Shown in pieces: positions 18,818 through 27,465 of a stretch of 64,000 nt of DNA (position 1 is the first letter of the stretch; every line of letters begins with the position of its first letter). The notes under the pieces are model-generated. The model saw only the letters and a program-made list of their open reading frames with translations. It had not been told where the DNA came from and did not search any database. The stretch is taken from the NCBI RefSeq assembly GCF_003347495.1, contig NZ_QCXY01000007.1, positions 124,001-188,000 of the forward strand, read 5' to 3'. A program made the position numbers and the translations under genes. This DNA is from Pleomorphovibrio marinus (lineage in GTDB: Bacteria; Bacteroidota; Bacteroidia; Cytophagales; Cyclobacteriaceae).

Positions 18818-20068
18818 TTATCTCCAATTCTTGACAAAGTGTTTTGACAAGGCCTCCATGTCTATTCCTAACATCTCCTTATTGGTATCTAGGCACTTAT
18901 ATTTCAAGTGATCTGGAAGTCTCTCAAACCCATAATAAGTACCAAGTATTGCACCTGCCAAGGAAGCCGTTGTATCGTTGTCCCTTCCGTAATTCACCAA
19001 AAACTGCATACTTTGCTCAAAGTCAAAATCAGTAAATAGCATGGCAGTCAGTACCTGAAGAAAAATTTCCCCCGCATGGAAAGGCATATCCTGTTGCTGC
19101 TCATCCAACAGTTCAAATGCTTTTTTTACGCTGGGATCCTCTTTTCCAAAAGGGACATCTTCGTTTTTTTCCTGCTTGGCTTGCTGGGAAATGGACAGTG
19201 CCTGCCGGAGGATCCGATAAGCCACTCTACCCACCAGCCTGCTATCAAAATAGCCTTCGGGATCTGTTGAACGAATAACTTCCAACATGTGCTGTGGATC
19301 AAGGTCTCTCTGCATGGCCACAGAAACCATAGCTGCACTTAAGGCACTAAGGTCTTTGGCATACCCGATATCAAAAATGCTTAGCTTAAAAGCCTCTTTA
19401 TAAGCCTTTTCAGGGTCTTGAGGAAAAAACAATCCTATGGCAGGTCCGTATAGTAATCCCCCACATACCATTTCTCCCCCATAAAACTTGTTCAAGGCAC
19501 CCGCATATTTTTGAAGGTCATTATCCAAAAAGGGTTTGGAAACCTTGGCCCATTCCTGCAGCCATAGCACCCTTAATTGCTGCGCTTCGAAATCCTCCGG
19601 TTGTTCAGGATTAAGTTGCTTGAACCGGCTAAGGTCGTTTTGGTATTGCTCATATATCTTTCTCACCCATTTAGATTCATTGAGTGTGTTCCCATTTTGC
19701 TGGCTTAAATATTCCATGATCAGCACCTTCCAGCGGGTATCATCGGTGGTTCCTCCAGCTGGGAGATTGGCCTCCCATATGCCTTCCGGGCTCTTCTCCC
19801 GGACCATGGAATCCAGTTTGCTTACCCATCCATATTCCATCCAAATTTCTTCCCTTGTCCACATTTCTGTGGGGGTTCCCATAGCATCTCCTATGGCACT
19901 CCCCACCATCATCCCCAACACCTTGTCATACAACTCTGCTTCCGTAAGGTCTACCCGGGAGAGGGGCTTATCCGTAATACTTTCCTCCAACTCCTTGTCG
20001 GTCTTACATGAAAAAAGGATTAGTGTTAGGGCAAGGTATGTAATAAGTAACTTACAATTCGAGTACAT
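18818..20068 (-). CDS. ADP-ribosylglycohydrolase family lipoprotein
   Basis: A DraG-type ADP-ribosylglycohydrolase fold, 416 residues, with a lipoprotein signal (hydrophobic helix ending LFSC, Cys21), so it is likely membrane-anchored outside the cytoplasm. Family metal-binding motifs are visible: GSAIGDAMGTPTE near residue 60, TTDDT near 108 and the C-terminal GRDNDTTASLAG. Family members remove ADP-ribose from proteins or small molecules using two Mg ions; the substrate here is unknown. Its start lies inside the 3' end of the upstream kinase gene (17-bp overlap), so the two are translationally coupled. A lipid-anchored member is less usual than cytosolic DraG. Confidence 0.9.
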   Translation of the reverse strand: MYSNCKLLITYLALTLILFSCKTDKELEESITDKPLSRVDLTEAELYDKVLGMMVGSAIGDAMGTPTEMWTREEIWMEYGWVSKLDSMVREKSPEGIWEANLPAGGTTDDTRWKVLIMEYLSQQNGNTLNESKWVRKIYEQYQNDLSRFKQLNPEQPEDFEAQQLRVLWLQEWAKVSKPFLDNDLQKYAGALNKFYGGEMVCGGLLYGPAIGLFFPQDPEKAYKEAFKLSIFDIGYAKDLSALSAAMVSVAMQRDLDPQHMLEVIRSTDPEGYFDSRLVGRVAYRILRQALSISQQAKQEKNEDVPFGKEDPSVKKAFELLDEQQQDMPFHAGEIFLQVLTAMLFTDFDFEQSMQFLVNYGRDNDTTASLAGAILGTYYGFERLPDHLKYKCLDTNKEMLGIDMEALSKHFVKNWR

Positions 20069-21026
20069 ATTGAGCAGCTTCTTTGGCTATTTTTTCTTTT
20101 TCTTTCAACTCCAAGTGCAAAGGTAACTGGGCTAAACCGAAAAGCCTCCTTAAGATTTCAACGCCACAAAAGGCCAATAGCAAGGAGGTATCGCAAGTCC
20201 CATAGCGGTAAATTTCCCTTTCTAGGATTTCCTCAGGGTATCTTGCCATTTTAAGATGAGCCAGCATCACCCCTAAATCAAATTCCGGATCCCCCTTGAA
20301 AGCAAACTCCATGTCTATCACCCTTACATTTCCCTGTTTATCCAACCAACTTCCCGGGTAAAAGTCCCCATGCAATAAGGCCTTGCCCTGCTTTAAATAC
20401 CTTTGCCCAACCAAGGCAATTTTATTCACAAGTTTTTGGTCTTTTTTAAAAGGCTCAGCAAGCTCCCCTAATCCTTCTTGGATTTGGTTCAGGTCAAAAT
20501 CGTTATCCTCTCTATATGGGAATATAAAAATATGTTCATGATTTAGTAATTTCATGCTGTAGTTATCCGGAAAGACTACTTCTGAAAGCCCATGCAGGTT
20601 TTTTAAAAAAGAAACCAATGAGCTTAGGGTATCGCTTTGAAGTACAGAAGGGTCCGAATAGATGCTGGAAAAATCACGCGCCTCCCCCAAATCCTCAAGT
20701 ACCAAGAGATAATGCGTGGGTAAATAGTCTACATGGGAAACTGTGTAAGCACCCAAAATTTCATTGGAGCTTATCTTTTCATAGAAGGCTTTTTCTACCG
20801 ATATCCTTTCCAAAGGTGCCGGTACCTGTGGATATTTGTTGACATAGGGTCTTGACTGTTTGAGAATAAGGGACTGCCTGTCCGTTTTTAGGCGAATCAC
20901 CTGGTTCATATTGCCCTCACCCGCTTTTTCGTACCTTAGGATTTTCTCTTCTGGATGCAGACACTTCAATTCTTTTCTTAAAAAGGATTCCTGTTTTTGA
21001 TCCAGGGGTAATGTAATATCCACCAT
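20052..21026 (-). CDS. APH-fold small-molecule kinase (methylthioribose kinase-like)
   Basis: A 324-residue phosphotransferase of the aminoglycoside/choline kinase fold. The catalytic loop reads LLHGDFYPGSW, with Ser where most APH enzymes have Asn. The metal-binding motif reads IDMEFAF. Both features, and the N-terminal GNMNQVIRL and ILKQSRPYV segments, resemble 5-methylthioribose kinase more than antibiotic kinases. No methionine-salvage genes are nearby, so the substrate is uncertain. Coupling to the downstream ADP-ribosylglycohydrolase suggests a sugar or nucleoside substrate (inference). A TAAATTTG -7 box ends four bases before the ATG. Confidence 0.8.
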   Translation of the reverse strand: MVDITLPLDQKQESFLRKELKCLHPEEKILRYEKAGEGNMNQVIRLKTDRQSLILKQSRPYVNKYPQVPAPLERISVEKAFYEKISSNEILGAYTVSHVDYLPTHYLLVLEDLGEARDFSSIYSDPSVLQSDTLSSLVSFLKNLHGLSEVVFPDNYSMKLLNHEHIFIFPYREDNDFDLNQIQEGLGELAEPFKKDQKLVNKIALVGQRYLKQGKALLHGDFYPGSWLDKQGNVRVIDMEFAFKGDPEFDLGVMLAHLKMARYPEEILEREIYRYGTCDTSLLLAFCGVEILRRLFGLAQLPLHLELKEKEKIAKEAAQYVLEL

Positions 21027-21030
21027 AGTT

Positions 21031-21038
21031 CAAATTTA
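21031..21038 (-). promoter_or_regulatory. -7 promoter box TAAATTTG of the kinase/glycohydrolase pair
   Basis: On the minus strand this reads TAAATTTG, a full match to the Bacteroidota TAnnTTTG -7 consensus. Only four bases (AACT) separate it from the ATG of the kinase, so transcription would begin at or next to the start codon. No clear -33 TTG was found at normal spacing. Confidence 0.55.
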
Positions 21039-21087
21039 GAACAAGAAATTTATTTCACGAAATATTTAATCCTATATGCATCTGTTA

Positions 21088-21095
21088 TAATTTTG
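21088..21095 (+). promoter_or_regulatory. -7 promoter box TAATTTTG of the FAD/Fe-S dehydrogenase gene
   Basis: TAATTTTG matches the TAnnTTTG -7 consensus and is followed by GGAC and the ATG at 21100, the same four-base spacing as the divergent promoter. A leaderless transcript is expected. A -33 element is not obvious. Confidence 0.55.
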
Positions 21096-21099
21096 GGAC

Positions 21100-24054
21100 A
21101 TGAGCGAAAAAACAATAGATCTCAAGCCTTTCTTGAAGGACCTAAGTAGCCAACTTTATGGAGACCTTCATTATGACCACCTGATGAGGACACTTTATGC
21201 CACAGATGCTTCCGTATATAGATCCCTGCCCTTGGCTGTAGCCCTTCCCAAAGACAAGGAGGATATCAAAAAACTGATTGCATTCGCCAATACCCATAAC
21301 ACCTCTTTGATCCCCAGGACTGCCGGGACCTCACTGGCTGGCCAATGTGTGGGGGATGGAATAGTGGTGGATGTATCCAAATACCTCAATAAAATTGTAA
21401 CATTCAATAAGGAGGAGGCTTGGGTAAGTGTGCAACCGGGAGTGGTCCGCAATGAACTGAACCACTTCCTCAGACCACATGGCTATTTCTTTAGCCCCAT
21501 CACCAGCACGGCCTCCAGGGCCATGATCGGGGGAATGGTAGGCAACAACAGTTGCGGTACTACTTCCATCGTTTATGGCAGCACCCGGGAGCATACCCTT
21601 TCCCTGCAACTCATCCTTAGCGACGGTTCTGAGATAGAAGTGAGGGCTTTAAGCGAGCAGGAGTTTGCGGAAAAATGTAAACTCCAGACCCTGGAGGGAA
21701 AACTATACAGACATATCAGGGAAGAGTTGTCCCTCCCAGGGATGAAGGAACAAATCGAGAAGAACTTCCCCAAACCAAGTATCCATAGAAGGAATACGGG
21801 ATATGCGGTGGATTACCTGTTGAACTCCTCCCTTTTTGGGGACTCCGAGCAACCTTTTGACTTTTGCAAGCTGATTTGCGGTTCCGAGGGTACGCTGGCC
21901 ATTATTACCGAAATAAAACTCCATTTAGATCCCTTGCCTGCACCCTTTGATGTGGTAGTGGCTGCACATTTTGAAAGTATCCATCAAAGTATGAAAGCCG
22001 CGCAGGTGGCCATGAAACATTCCCCTGCTGCTGTGGAACTGATGGATAAGATTATCCTGGACTGTACCAAAGAAAATGTGGAGCAAAGCAAAAACAGGGA
22101 TTTTGTGGAAGGGGATCCCAAGGCCATTTTGATGGTGGAGTTTCGGGATGAAAACCTACCTGCTGCTTCTGTACAGGCAGAGAAATTTATTAAAGCGCTT
22201 AAAGATGCCGGGCTGGGGTATGCCTATCCAGTAATAGGGCCTGAAAGGACTAAAAGTGCCTGGGAACTAAGAAGTGCAGGTTTGGGGCTTCTGGCCAATA
22301 TCCCGGGAGACACTAAGGCCGTGGCTTGTATTGAGGATACCGCCGTGGACATAGAGGACCTTGCCGATTATATCGATGAATTTGCAGAAATCATGAAAGG
22401 GTTTGGTCAGCAGCCTGTCTACTATGCACATGCTGGAGCCGGAGAAATCCACCTAAGGCCAATTCTGGATCTAAAAAAATCGGATGATGTGGAACGCTTC
22501 TACCAAATCAGTGAAGCAAGTGCAAAGTTGGTGAAAAAATACAATGGGTCCCTGAGTGGGGAACATGGAGATGGAAGGGTAAGGGCTGCTTTTATTCCGC
22601 TAATGGTAGGGGAGGAAAATTATGCCCTCTTTAAGCGGATTAAACAAACCTGGGACCCGAATGCTATCTTCAATCCGGGAAAAATCGTGGATGCACCCCC
22701 TATGAACACCAGCCTACGCTATGTGCCGGACATGGAGACGCCCAGCCAGGATACCTTAATGGACTTTAGTGCAGTTGGGGGTATACTAAGGATGGCGGAG
22801 AAGTGCAATGGAAGTGGGGATTGCAGAAAATTGCCGAATTCTGGTGGAGGCACTATGTGTCCTAGCTTTCAGGCTACCAGGAATGAAAAGGAAACCACCC
22901 GTGCCAGGGCAAATACCCTCAGGGAGTTTTTGACCAAAGACACCAAGCCCAACCCCTTTGACCATGAGGAAATCAAGGAGGTCATGGATCTTTGTCTTTC
23001 CTGCAAGGGATGTACTTCGGAATGTCCTTCCAATGTGGATATGTCCACGATGAAAGCCGAATTTCAATACCAATATTACAAAACGCATGGTGTTCCGCTT
23101 AGGGCCAAGGCCTTTGCCTATATCAATCAGCTGAATAACCTAGGTGCTATACTTCCGGGATTCAGCAATTTCTTTCTGGGAAACAAATTAACAGGTACTC
23201 TGCTGAAGAAAAGCCTGGGAGTGGCCCCGCAAAGAACCCTTCCCAAATTAGCTCCCGAAACTTTGCGCAGTTGGTACAAAAAGAATTATGCCAAATTGAC
23301 AGGAGAAACTCCAGTTAAGAAATCGGTTTATCTCTTTGTCGACGAATTCACCAATCATAATGATACGACTATAGGTATTAAGGCAATTAAACTGCTTAGG
23401 CATCTTGGCTATGAGGTCAAGGTAGTGGAACATCCCGAAAGTGGGAGGGGAGCTATCTCAAAGGGCTTGTTGGAATATGCCAAAAAGGCAGCCAATGAGA
23501 ACGTACGGGTTTTTAGGGAATTGGTCAATGCCGACTCCCCGCTATTGGGTATAGAACCTTCTGCTATATTTAGCTTCCGGGACGAATATCCCCGGATGGT
23601 GGATACTGACCTAAGGGGGGATGCCAAAAAGCTAAAAGTGTATGCCGAAATGGTGGATGAATTTTTGGCCAAGGAATTTATCGCTGGAAATATTAGTGCT
23701 TCTCAATTTCATACTGCTGAAAAACAGGTGCTTCTCCATGGGCATTGCCATCAAAAGGCCTTATCATCAGTAAGTTACAGTAAAAAGATTCTCGAAATTC
23801 CAAAACATTACCAGGTAGAGGTAATCCCATCCGGTTGTTGTGGCATGGCGGGTTCTTTTGGCTATGAAAAGGAACATTACGCCCTGAGCATGCAGGTGGG
23901 GGAGATGGTGTTGTTTCCAAAGGTAAGGGAGGCAGATGAGGCCGTAATTGTGGCCGCACCCGGAACCAGTTGCAGGCATCAAATAGCAGATGGTACGGGA
24001 AAGGTTGCGAAGCACCCAATTGAAATTCTGTTTGATGCTGCTGAACTGGCATAA
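21100..24054 (+). CDS. FAD-binding and 4Fe-4S D-2-hydroxyacid dehydrogenase (YdiJ-like)
   Basis: A 984-residue fusion of a GlcD-type flavoprotein and a GlpC-type iron-sulfur protein. Residues about 40-190 form the FAD-binding PCMH domain (IPRTAGTSLAGQC, IGGMVGNNSCG). About 230-530 is the oxidase C-terminal domain, ending in NPGKIVD. An Fe-S region follows, with CNGSGDC, MCPSF and CLSCKGCTSECPS near residue 630. The C-terminal CCG-type motifs read HGHCHQKA and GCCGMAGSFG. Length and order match E. coli YdiJ (about 1018 residues), which oxidises D-2-hydroxyglutarate and passes electrons to the respiratory chain. D-lactate is an alternative substrate. The protein is cytoplasmic or peripheral to the membrane, with no signal peptide. 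Confidence 0.92.
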   Translation: MSEKTIDLKPFLKDLSSQLYGDLHYDHLMRTLYATDASVYRSLPLAVALPKDKEDIKKLIAFANTHNTSLIPRTAGTSLAGQCVGDGIVVDVSKYLNKIVTFNKEEAWVSVQPGVVRNELNHFLRPHGYFFSPITSTASRAMIGGMVGNNSCGTTSIVYGSTREHTLSLQLILSDGSEIEVRALSEQEFAEKCKLQTLEGKLYRHIREELSLPGMKEQIEKNFPKPSIHRRNTGYAVDYLLNSSLFGDSEQPFDFCKLICGSEGTLAIITEIKLHLDPLPAPFDVVVAAHFESIHQSMKAAQVAMKHSPAAVELMDKIILDCTKENVEQSKNRDFVEGDPKAILMVEFRDENLPAASVQAEKFIKALKDAGLGYAYPVIGPERTKSAWELRSAGLGLLANIPGDTKAVACIEDTAVDIEDLADYIDEFAEIMKGFGQQPVYYAHAGAGEIHLRPILDLKKSDDVERFYQISEASAKLVKKYNGSLSGEHGDGRVRAAFIPLMVGEENYALFKRIKQTWDPNAIFNPGKIVDAPPMNTSLRYVPDMETPSQDTLMDFSAVGGILRMAEKCNGSGDCRKLPNSGGGTMCPSFQATRNEKETTRARANTLREFLTKDTKPNPFDHEEIKEVMDLCLSCKGCTSECPSNVDMSTMKAEFQYQYYKTHGVPLRAKAFAYINQLNNLGAILPGFSNFFLGNKLTGTLLKKSLGVAPQRTLPKLAPETLRSWYKKNYAKLTGETPVKKSVYLFVDEFTNHNDTTIGIKAIKLLRHLGYEVKVVEHPESGRGAISKGLLEYAKKAANENVRVFRELVNADSPLLGIEPSAIFSFRDEYPRMVDTDLRGDAKKLKVYAEMVDEFLAKEFIAGNISASQFHTAEKQVLLHGHCHQKALSSVSYSKKILEIPKHYQVEVIPSGCCGMAGSFGYEKEHYALSMQVGEMVLFPKVREADEAVIVAAPGTSCRHQIADGTGKVAKHPIEILFDAAELA

Positions 24055-24100
24055 GAAAGTCATTGGTACCTTTTTTGACTAGCTTGCTATAATAAAGCTT

Positions 24101-24163
24101 GTAACCTAGAAGATAGGTTCGGCTTATTAATAGAGGTAGGGAATTTGAATTAAATGTAACCTA
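24101..24163 (+). promoter_or_regulatory. Possible leader RNA switch ahead of the J-domain gene
   Basis: The octamer GTAACCTA occurs twice, at 24101-24108 and at 24156-24163, where its last base is the A of the cbpA ATG. Between them TAGGTT (24114-24119) can pair with either copy, forming a local hairpin or a structure that covers the start codon. The stems are only six base pairs, so this is a suggestion rather than an established element. The purine-rich GAGGTAGGG at about 24133-24141 is the nearest ribosome-binding-like stretch. Confidence 0.3.
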
Positions 24164-25086
24164 TGGAGTTTATTGACTACTATAAAGTATTAGAGCTTTC
24201 TAAAGGAGCTAGTACGGATGAGATTAAAAAGGCCTATCGAAAGCTGGCAAGGAAATATCATCCCGATCTAAACCCGGATGACGCTAATGCGCAACGTAGG
24301 TTTCAAGAAATCAATGAAGCTCACGAGGTACTTTCCGATCCGGAGAAAAGAAAAAAGTACGATAAATATGGTAAGGACTGGAAGCATGCCGATGCCTTTG
24401 AACAGGCGGGTGCATCCAGCGGAAGGGGTGGATTTTCAGGCTTTGGAAGTCAAGAGCCCGGTGGATATGGTGGATTTTCCGAGGATTTCGGAAGCTCGGG
24501 TTTCTCGGATTTTTTTGAACATCTTTTTGGAGGTGCTTATGGCGACAACCAAGGGTCAGGTGTCAGGTTCAAAGGCCAGGATGTAAAAGCAAGTTTCCAA
24601 TTGCCTATACGGGAAGCTTATACCACACACAAGAGAACCTTGGACATAGGTGGAAAAAAGATACGTATTACCGTTCATGCTGGTATCGAAGATGGTCAGA
24701 CCATAAAGATCAAAGGATATGGCCAGCCCGGTGTTCATGGAGGCCCGAATGGAGACCTGTACCTTACCTTTCAACTTATTCCGGATGGATCTTTCAAAAG
24801 GGTTGGGAAAAACATCTTCAAGGATGTGCCCATAGATTTGTATACCGCTGTTTTAGGTGGGGATATCACTGTGGACACCTTAGATGGCAAGGTTAAATTA
24901 AAGGTGAAACCCGGTACGCAGAACGGGGAAAAAGTGAAACTTAAAGGAAAAGGATTTCCTGTATATAAGGAAAAAGATGTATTTGGAGACTTGTTTTTGA
25001 CCTATCAGGTAAGGATTCCGGAATCCCTGTCAGAAAAGGAAAAAGCTTTGTTTCAGGAGTTGGCCAAAATAAAACATGCGACATGA
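24163..25086 (+). CDS. cbpA: DnaJ-class co-chaperone / curved-DNA-binding protein CbpA
   Basis: A 307-residue J-domain protein that would stimulate DnaK ATPase and may bind DNA. Residues 1-70 form the J domain with the HPD motif at 33-35. A Gly/Phe-rich linker spans about 80-125. Two C-terminal beta domains follow, with no CxxCxGxG zinc finger. That is the CbpA (type II) architecture rather than DnaJ. The gene overlaps cbpM by four bases (ATGA), so CbpA and its modulator are made together. Confidence 0.93.
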   Translation: MEFIDYYKVLELSKGASTDEIKKAYRKLARKYHPDLNPDDANAQRRFQEINEAHEVLSDPEKRKKYDKYGKDWKHADAFEQAGASSGRGGFSGFGSQEPGGYGGFSEDFGSSGFSDFFEHLFGGAYGDNQGSGVRFKGQDVKASFQLPIREAYTTHKRTLDIGGKKIRITVHAGIEDGQTIKIKGYGQPGVHGGPNGDLYLTFQLIPDGSFKRVGKNIFKDVPIDLYTAVLGGDITVDTLDGKVKLKVKPGTQNGEKVKLKGKGFPVYKEKDVFGDLFLTYQVRIPESLSEKEKALFQELAKIKHAT

Positions 25087-25382
25087 AAGAGGAACTAATT
25101 GCATTGGATTTCTTTTGCCGCCACTGCCGGGTAGAAATCTCATTCGTGAAGCGCCTATCAGAGTTTGGACTGGTGGAATTGGTGGAAGAGGAGGATAATT
25201 TCTTTATCCCTTCCTACGAAATTGGGCATTTGGAACGTTTAAGCCGGCTTCATTATGATATTGGCATAAACACGGAGGGGCTGGAGGCGATCCAGCATCT
25301 TTTGGATAAAATTGAGCAACTTCAGACCAGACTAAAGAAGGCTGAATTGGAAATTATGTATTGGCAGCAATTGGCAAAATAG
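25083..25382 (+). CDS. cbpM: CbpM-like chaperone modulator (MerR-type)
   Basis: A 99-residue protein of the CbpM family, which binds the J domain of CbpA and inhibits its co-chaperone and DNA-binding activity. It has the MerR-like pattern of an early FCRHCRVEI segment, then [17 protein letters not shown] and a C-terminal helical region (about residues 70-95). The ATG overlaps the cbpA stop codon. The usual partner context makes the assignment strong despite the small size. Confidence 0.88.
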   Translation: MKEELIALDFFCRHCRVEISFVKRLSEFGLVELVEEEDNFFIPSYEIGHLERLSRLHYDIGINTEGLEAIQHLLDKIEQLQTRLKKAELEIMYWQQLAK

Positions 25383-25396
25383 GGAATAAAAAATTG

Positions 25397-25471
25397 TAGG
25401 TCGTACCAGGCTCGAACTGGTGACCTCTGCCCTGTCAAGGCAGCGCTCTGAACCAACTGAGCTAACGACCT
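25397..25471 (-). tRNA. tRNA-Val (anticodon GAC)
   Basis: The minus strand folds into a complete cloverleaf of 75 nt. The acceptor stem AGGTCGT pairs with ACGACCT, discriminator A. The D stem is GCTC/GAGC. The anticodon stem CTGCC/GGCAG carries the loop TTGACAG, giving anticodon GAC for valine GUC codons. The T stem ACCAG/CTGGT carries the loop TTCGAGC. CCA is not encoded. It lies convergent to cbpM, 14 bp past that stop codon. Confidence 0.95.
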
Positions 25472-25522
25472 AAATCACCTTTTGCAATATTATGTTTTCT
25501 TATTCAATTGACCAAATACCCC

Positions 25523-25558
25523 ATAAAAAAAGGAGGGAGTAAACTACTCCCTCTTTTT
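25523..25558 (-). terminator. Rho-independent terminator after the M20 amidohydrolase gene
   Basis: Perfect 9-bp stem GAGGGAGTA/TACTCCCTC (25533-25541 and 25545-25553) with a three-base loop, flanked by an A run on the left and a T run on the right. It can work in both directions. It lies about 60 bp downstream of the amidohydrolase stop and separates that operon from the tRNA. Confidence 0.85.
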
Positions 25559-25613
25559 ACTTCCAACTTATTGATAGGTGAAAAAATACCCTAGATTTCT
25601 TTAATGGCATCTG

Positions 25614-27206
25614 CTAGTTTTCTGGTGTAAGTACAGGATAATCCACGTTAAGCTGTTCCAAATAGGAATCATAGCTTTCGGGGTCGTAATACAGGGGTTC
25701 CAGTTTGGGTCTGTACTTATTCATGATTTCTTCATTTAAATAAATAGGAGGTTGGACCTCCTCACTCATAAATGGTTGATAGGAAATGTCCTTAGTCTGG
25801 ACCTGTTCAAAATATTCCCATGCCTCCTTTAATATTTCCGATTGTGTAAGAAGATCATAGATGGTCAAGGCCTTAACTTTGGCCCCTGCAAGTACGCCTT
25901 TATGGGCTATAGGGGTGGCCATGGCAACGGCATTTGTCCAATGATGCCCCGGCAAATCTGGCATATTTGCGGGATACCGGAGCACCACAGTGGGCAGGTT
26001 CCAAGAAACATCCCCAATATCGTCAGAACCCCCTCCTATGGAAAATTCCACTGGGCCACGTAGGTCGGGCACCTCTGTAGGCAAGCCCGATTGATCATCT
26101 CCTTTTTCCGGATTGATGTTTTTTTGTACTGCCTTTGCTAATTGTTGATCTTCCTCCGTCCAATCGGGTAAGCCGATAAGTGATATGTTTGCATACATGG
26201 TTTCCGCAAGGGCCTTGTTAAAATGGCCTGGCCAGGAGGACCCCATAATTTGGTGGCTCACTTCTGTATTGGACATTTTTGCGGCACCTTCAGCGATGCG
26301 TTTTGCATCTTCAAAAAGTTGCAGGATTTTGGGATAAGTCCTTTCCCTGAGAAAGTACCAAACGGTCGCTGTACCTGGTACCACGTTGGGTTGGTCTCCC
26401 CCTTCCATGATCACATAATGAGACCGATGGGTGGGTTCCACATGTTCACGGTGGAAGTTCCAACCGATATTCATTAATTCCACACCATCCAGGGCACTTC
26501 TACCTTTCCAGGCACTTGCCCCATGGGCCGTTTGACCCTTGAAATCAAACCTTGCCGAGATCAATCCCGTATTTCCAGAATCCCCCCAAGAAACCCCAAA
26601 ATTGCTGCTCACGTGGGAAAAGAGACAGGCATCCGCTTCCTTAAATATGCCAGACCGTACCAAAAAAGCCTTACCGGCCAGCTGCTCCTCTGCTATCCCT
26701 GCCCATAGCATCAATGTACCTGGGAGGTTTTCCTTTTCCATAATGGCTTTCACTGCCAAGGCAGATGCAATACTTAAGGGTACTCCCGAATTATGCCCCT
26801 CTCCATGTCCGGGGGCACCTTCCACTAGGGGTTTGAAATACGCTACACCCGGGGTTTGGTTGGTGTTAGGGAGGCCGTCAATGTCTGAACCTACGGCGAT
26901 AAAGGGTTTCCCACTTCCCCATTTTGCGGTCCAAGCCGTAGGGATTCCCGCAATTCCCCTTTCGATCTCAAAGCCATGAGAAGCAAGGATTTCAGTTAGG
27001 TAATCTGATGTCTCATACTCCTGAAACCCCAGTTCGGAAAAACTAAAGACCTTGTCCACCATTTGTTGAATCAATTTCTCGTGTTTTTCGACCTCATCTA
27101 CCAGGAGCTTTTTGCTCTCCGATAAGGATTCTTGGCAAATACCAGGAATTACCCCTGTAAAGCAAAGGGGAATACAGAGCAGAAGGAACCTACCAATTCT
27201 TTTCAT
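25614..27206 (-). CDS. Secreted M20 family amidohydrolase (AbgB-like)
   Basis: A 530-residue zinc-type hydrolase with a signal peptide (residues about 1-24). It resembles AbgB and other M20D amidohydrolases that cut N-acyl amino acids or aminobenzoyl-glutamate. Metal-site motifs visible are GSDIDGLP near 106-113, GHGEGHNSG at 133-141 and IAEEQ near 170. Most M20D enzymes have Cys in the second motif (GCGHN); here it is Glu136. A swap of that bridging ligand would alter metal chemistry. The gene is on the same strand as the SusCD-metalloprotease genes but is separated from them by a repeat element, whose edge supplies its start codon. Peptide or amino-acid conjugates are likely substrates (inference). 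Confidence 0.88.
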   Translation of the reverse strand: MKRIGRFLLLCIPLCFTGVIPGICQESLSESKKLLVDEVEKHEKLIQQMVDKVFSFSELGFQEYETSDYLTEILASHGFEIERGIAGIPTAWTAKWGSGKPFIAVGSDIDGLPNTNQTPGVAYFKPLVEGAPGHGEGHNSGVPLSIASALAVKAIMEKENLPGTLMLWAGIAEEQLAGKAFLVRSGIFKEADACLFSHVSSNFGVSWGDSGNTGLISARFDFKGQTAHGASAWKGRSALDGVELMNIGWNFHREHVEPTHRSHYVIMEGGDQPNVVPGTATVWYFLRERTYPKILQLFEDAKRIAEGAAKMSNTEVSHQIMGSSWPGHFNKALAETMYANISLIGLPDWTEEDQQLAKAVQKNINPEKGDDQSGLPTEVPDLRGPVEFSIGGGSDDIGDVSWNLPTVVLRYPANMPDLPGHHWTNAVAMATPIAHKGVLAGAKVKALTIYDLLTQSEILKEAWEYFEQVQTKDISYQPFMSEEVQPPIYLNEEIMNKYRPKLEPLYYDPESYDSYLEQLNVDYPVLTPEN

Positions 27207-27294
27207 CTGTTTATAATTTGTTTTTCAGCGGTCAGATGGAATGCCCAGATTAATCATCCCCCTGTGTGAGAATACTTTCTCATGGGCATTTCAT
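27204..27294 (-). repeat. Dispersed intergenic repeat, copy B1 (short form)
   Basis: About 90 bp. It carries the leader module (ACCGCTGAAAAACAAATTATAAACAG followed by ATG), but the GC-rich module is replaced by a different inverted repeat, ATGCCCA...TGGGCAT. The ATG at its end is the start codon of the M20 amidohydrolase. It adjoins copy B2, sharing one CAT triplet, so units can chain head to tail. Confidence 0.8.
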
Positions 27295-27452
27295 ATGTTT
27301 ATAATTTCTTTTCAGCGGTCATATAGCCTGCCCCTGCCTGCCCCGAACTCGCTTCGGGGAACTTGTTTCGGGGGAATTTCGCAATCTATTATCATCCCCC
27401 CGTGTGTCTCTCGCGTCATGCCTGACTGCCATCTAGGCAGGCTCGATTTCAT
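27292..27452 (-). repeat. Dispersed intergenic repeat, copy B2
   Basis: About 161 bp and nearly identical to copy A at 18.6 kb in all three modules, including the CCCCGAA-CTCGC-TTCGGGG hairpin. It differs mainly in the linker before the CTGCC/GGCAG arm. It lies between the metalloprotease stop (27466) and copy B1. A 78-codon frame running through it is a reading of the repeat, not a gene. Confidence 0.85.
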
Positions 27453-27465
27453 CTTATTATTGCAA

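Noticed and set aside
18573-18827. An 84-codon minus-strand frame in the gap beside the ADP-ribosylglycohydrolase gene
   Set aside because: It runs through repeat copy A and reads its hairpins; similar frames appear at other copies. It has no signal peptide or family resemblance.
25397-25471. tRNA-Asp (anticodon GTC) on the plus strand
   Set aside because: The plus strand shows GTC near the middle, but the correct cloverleaf forms on the minus strand, where the loop reads TTGACAG and the anticodon is GAC (valine).
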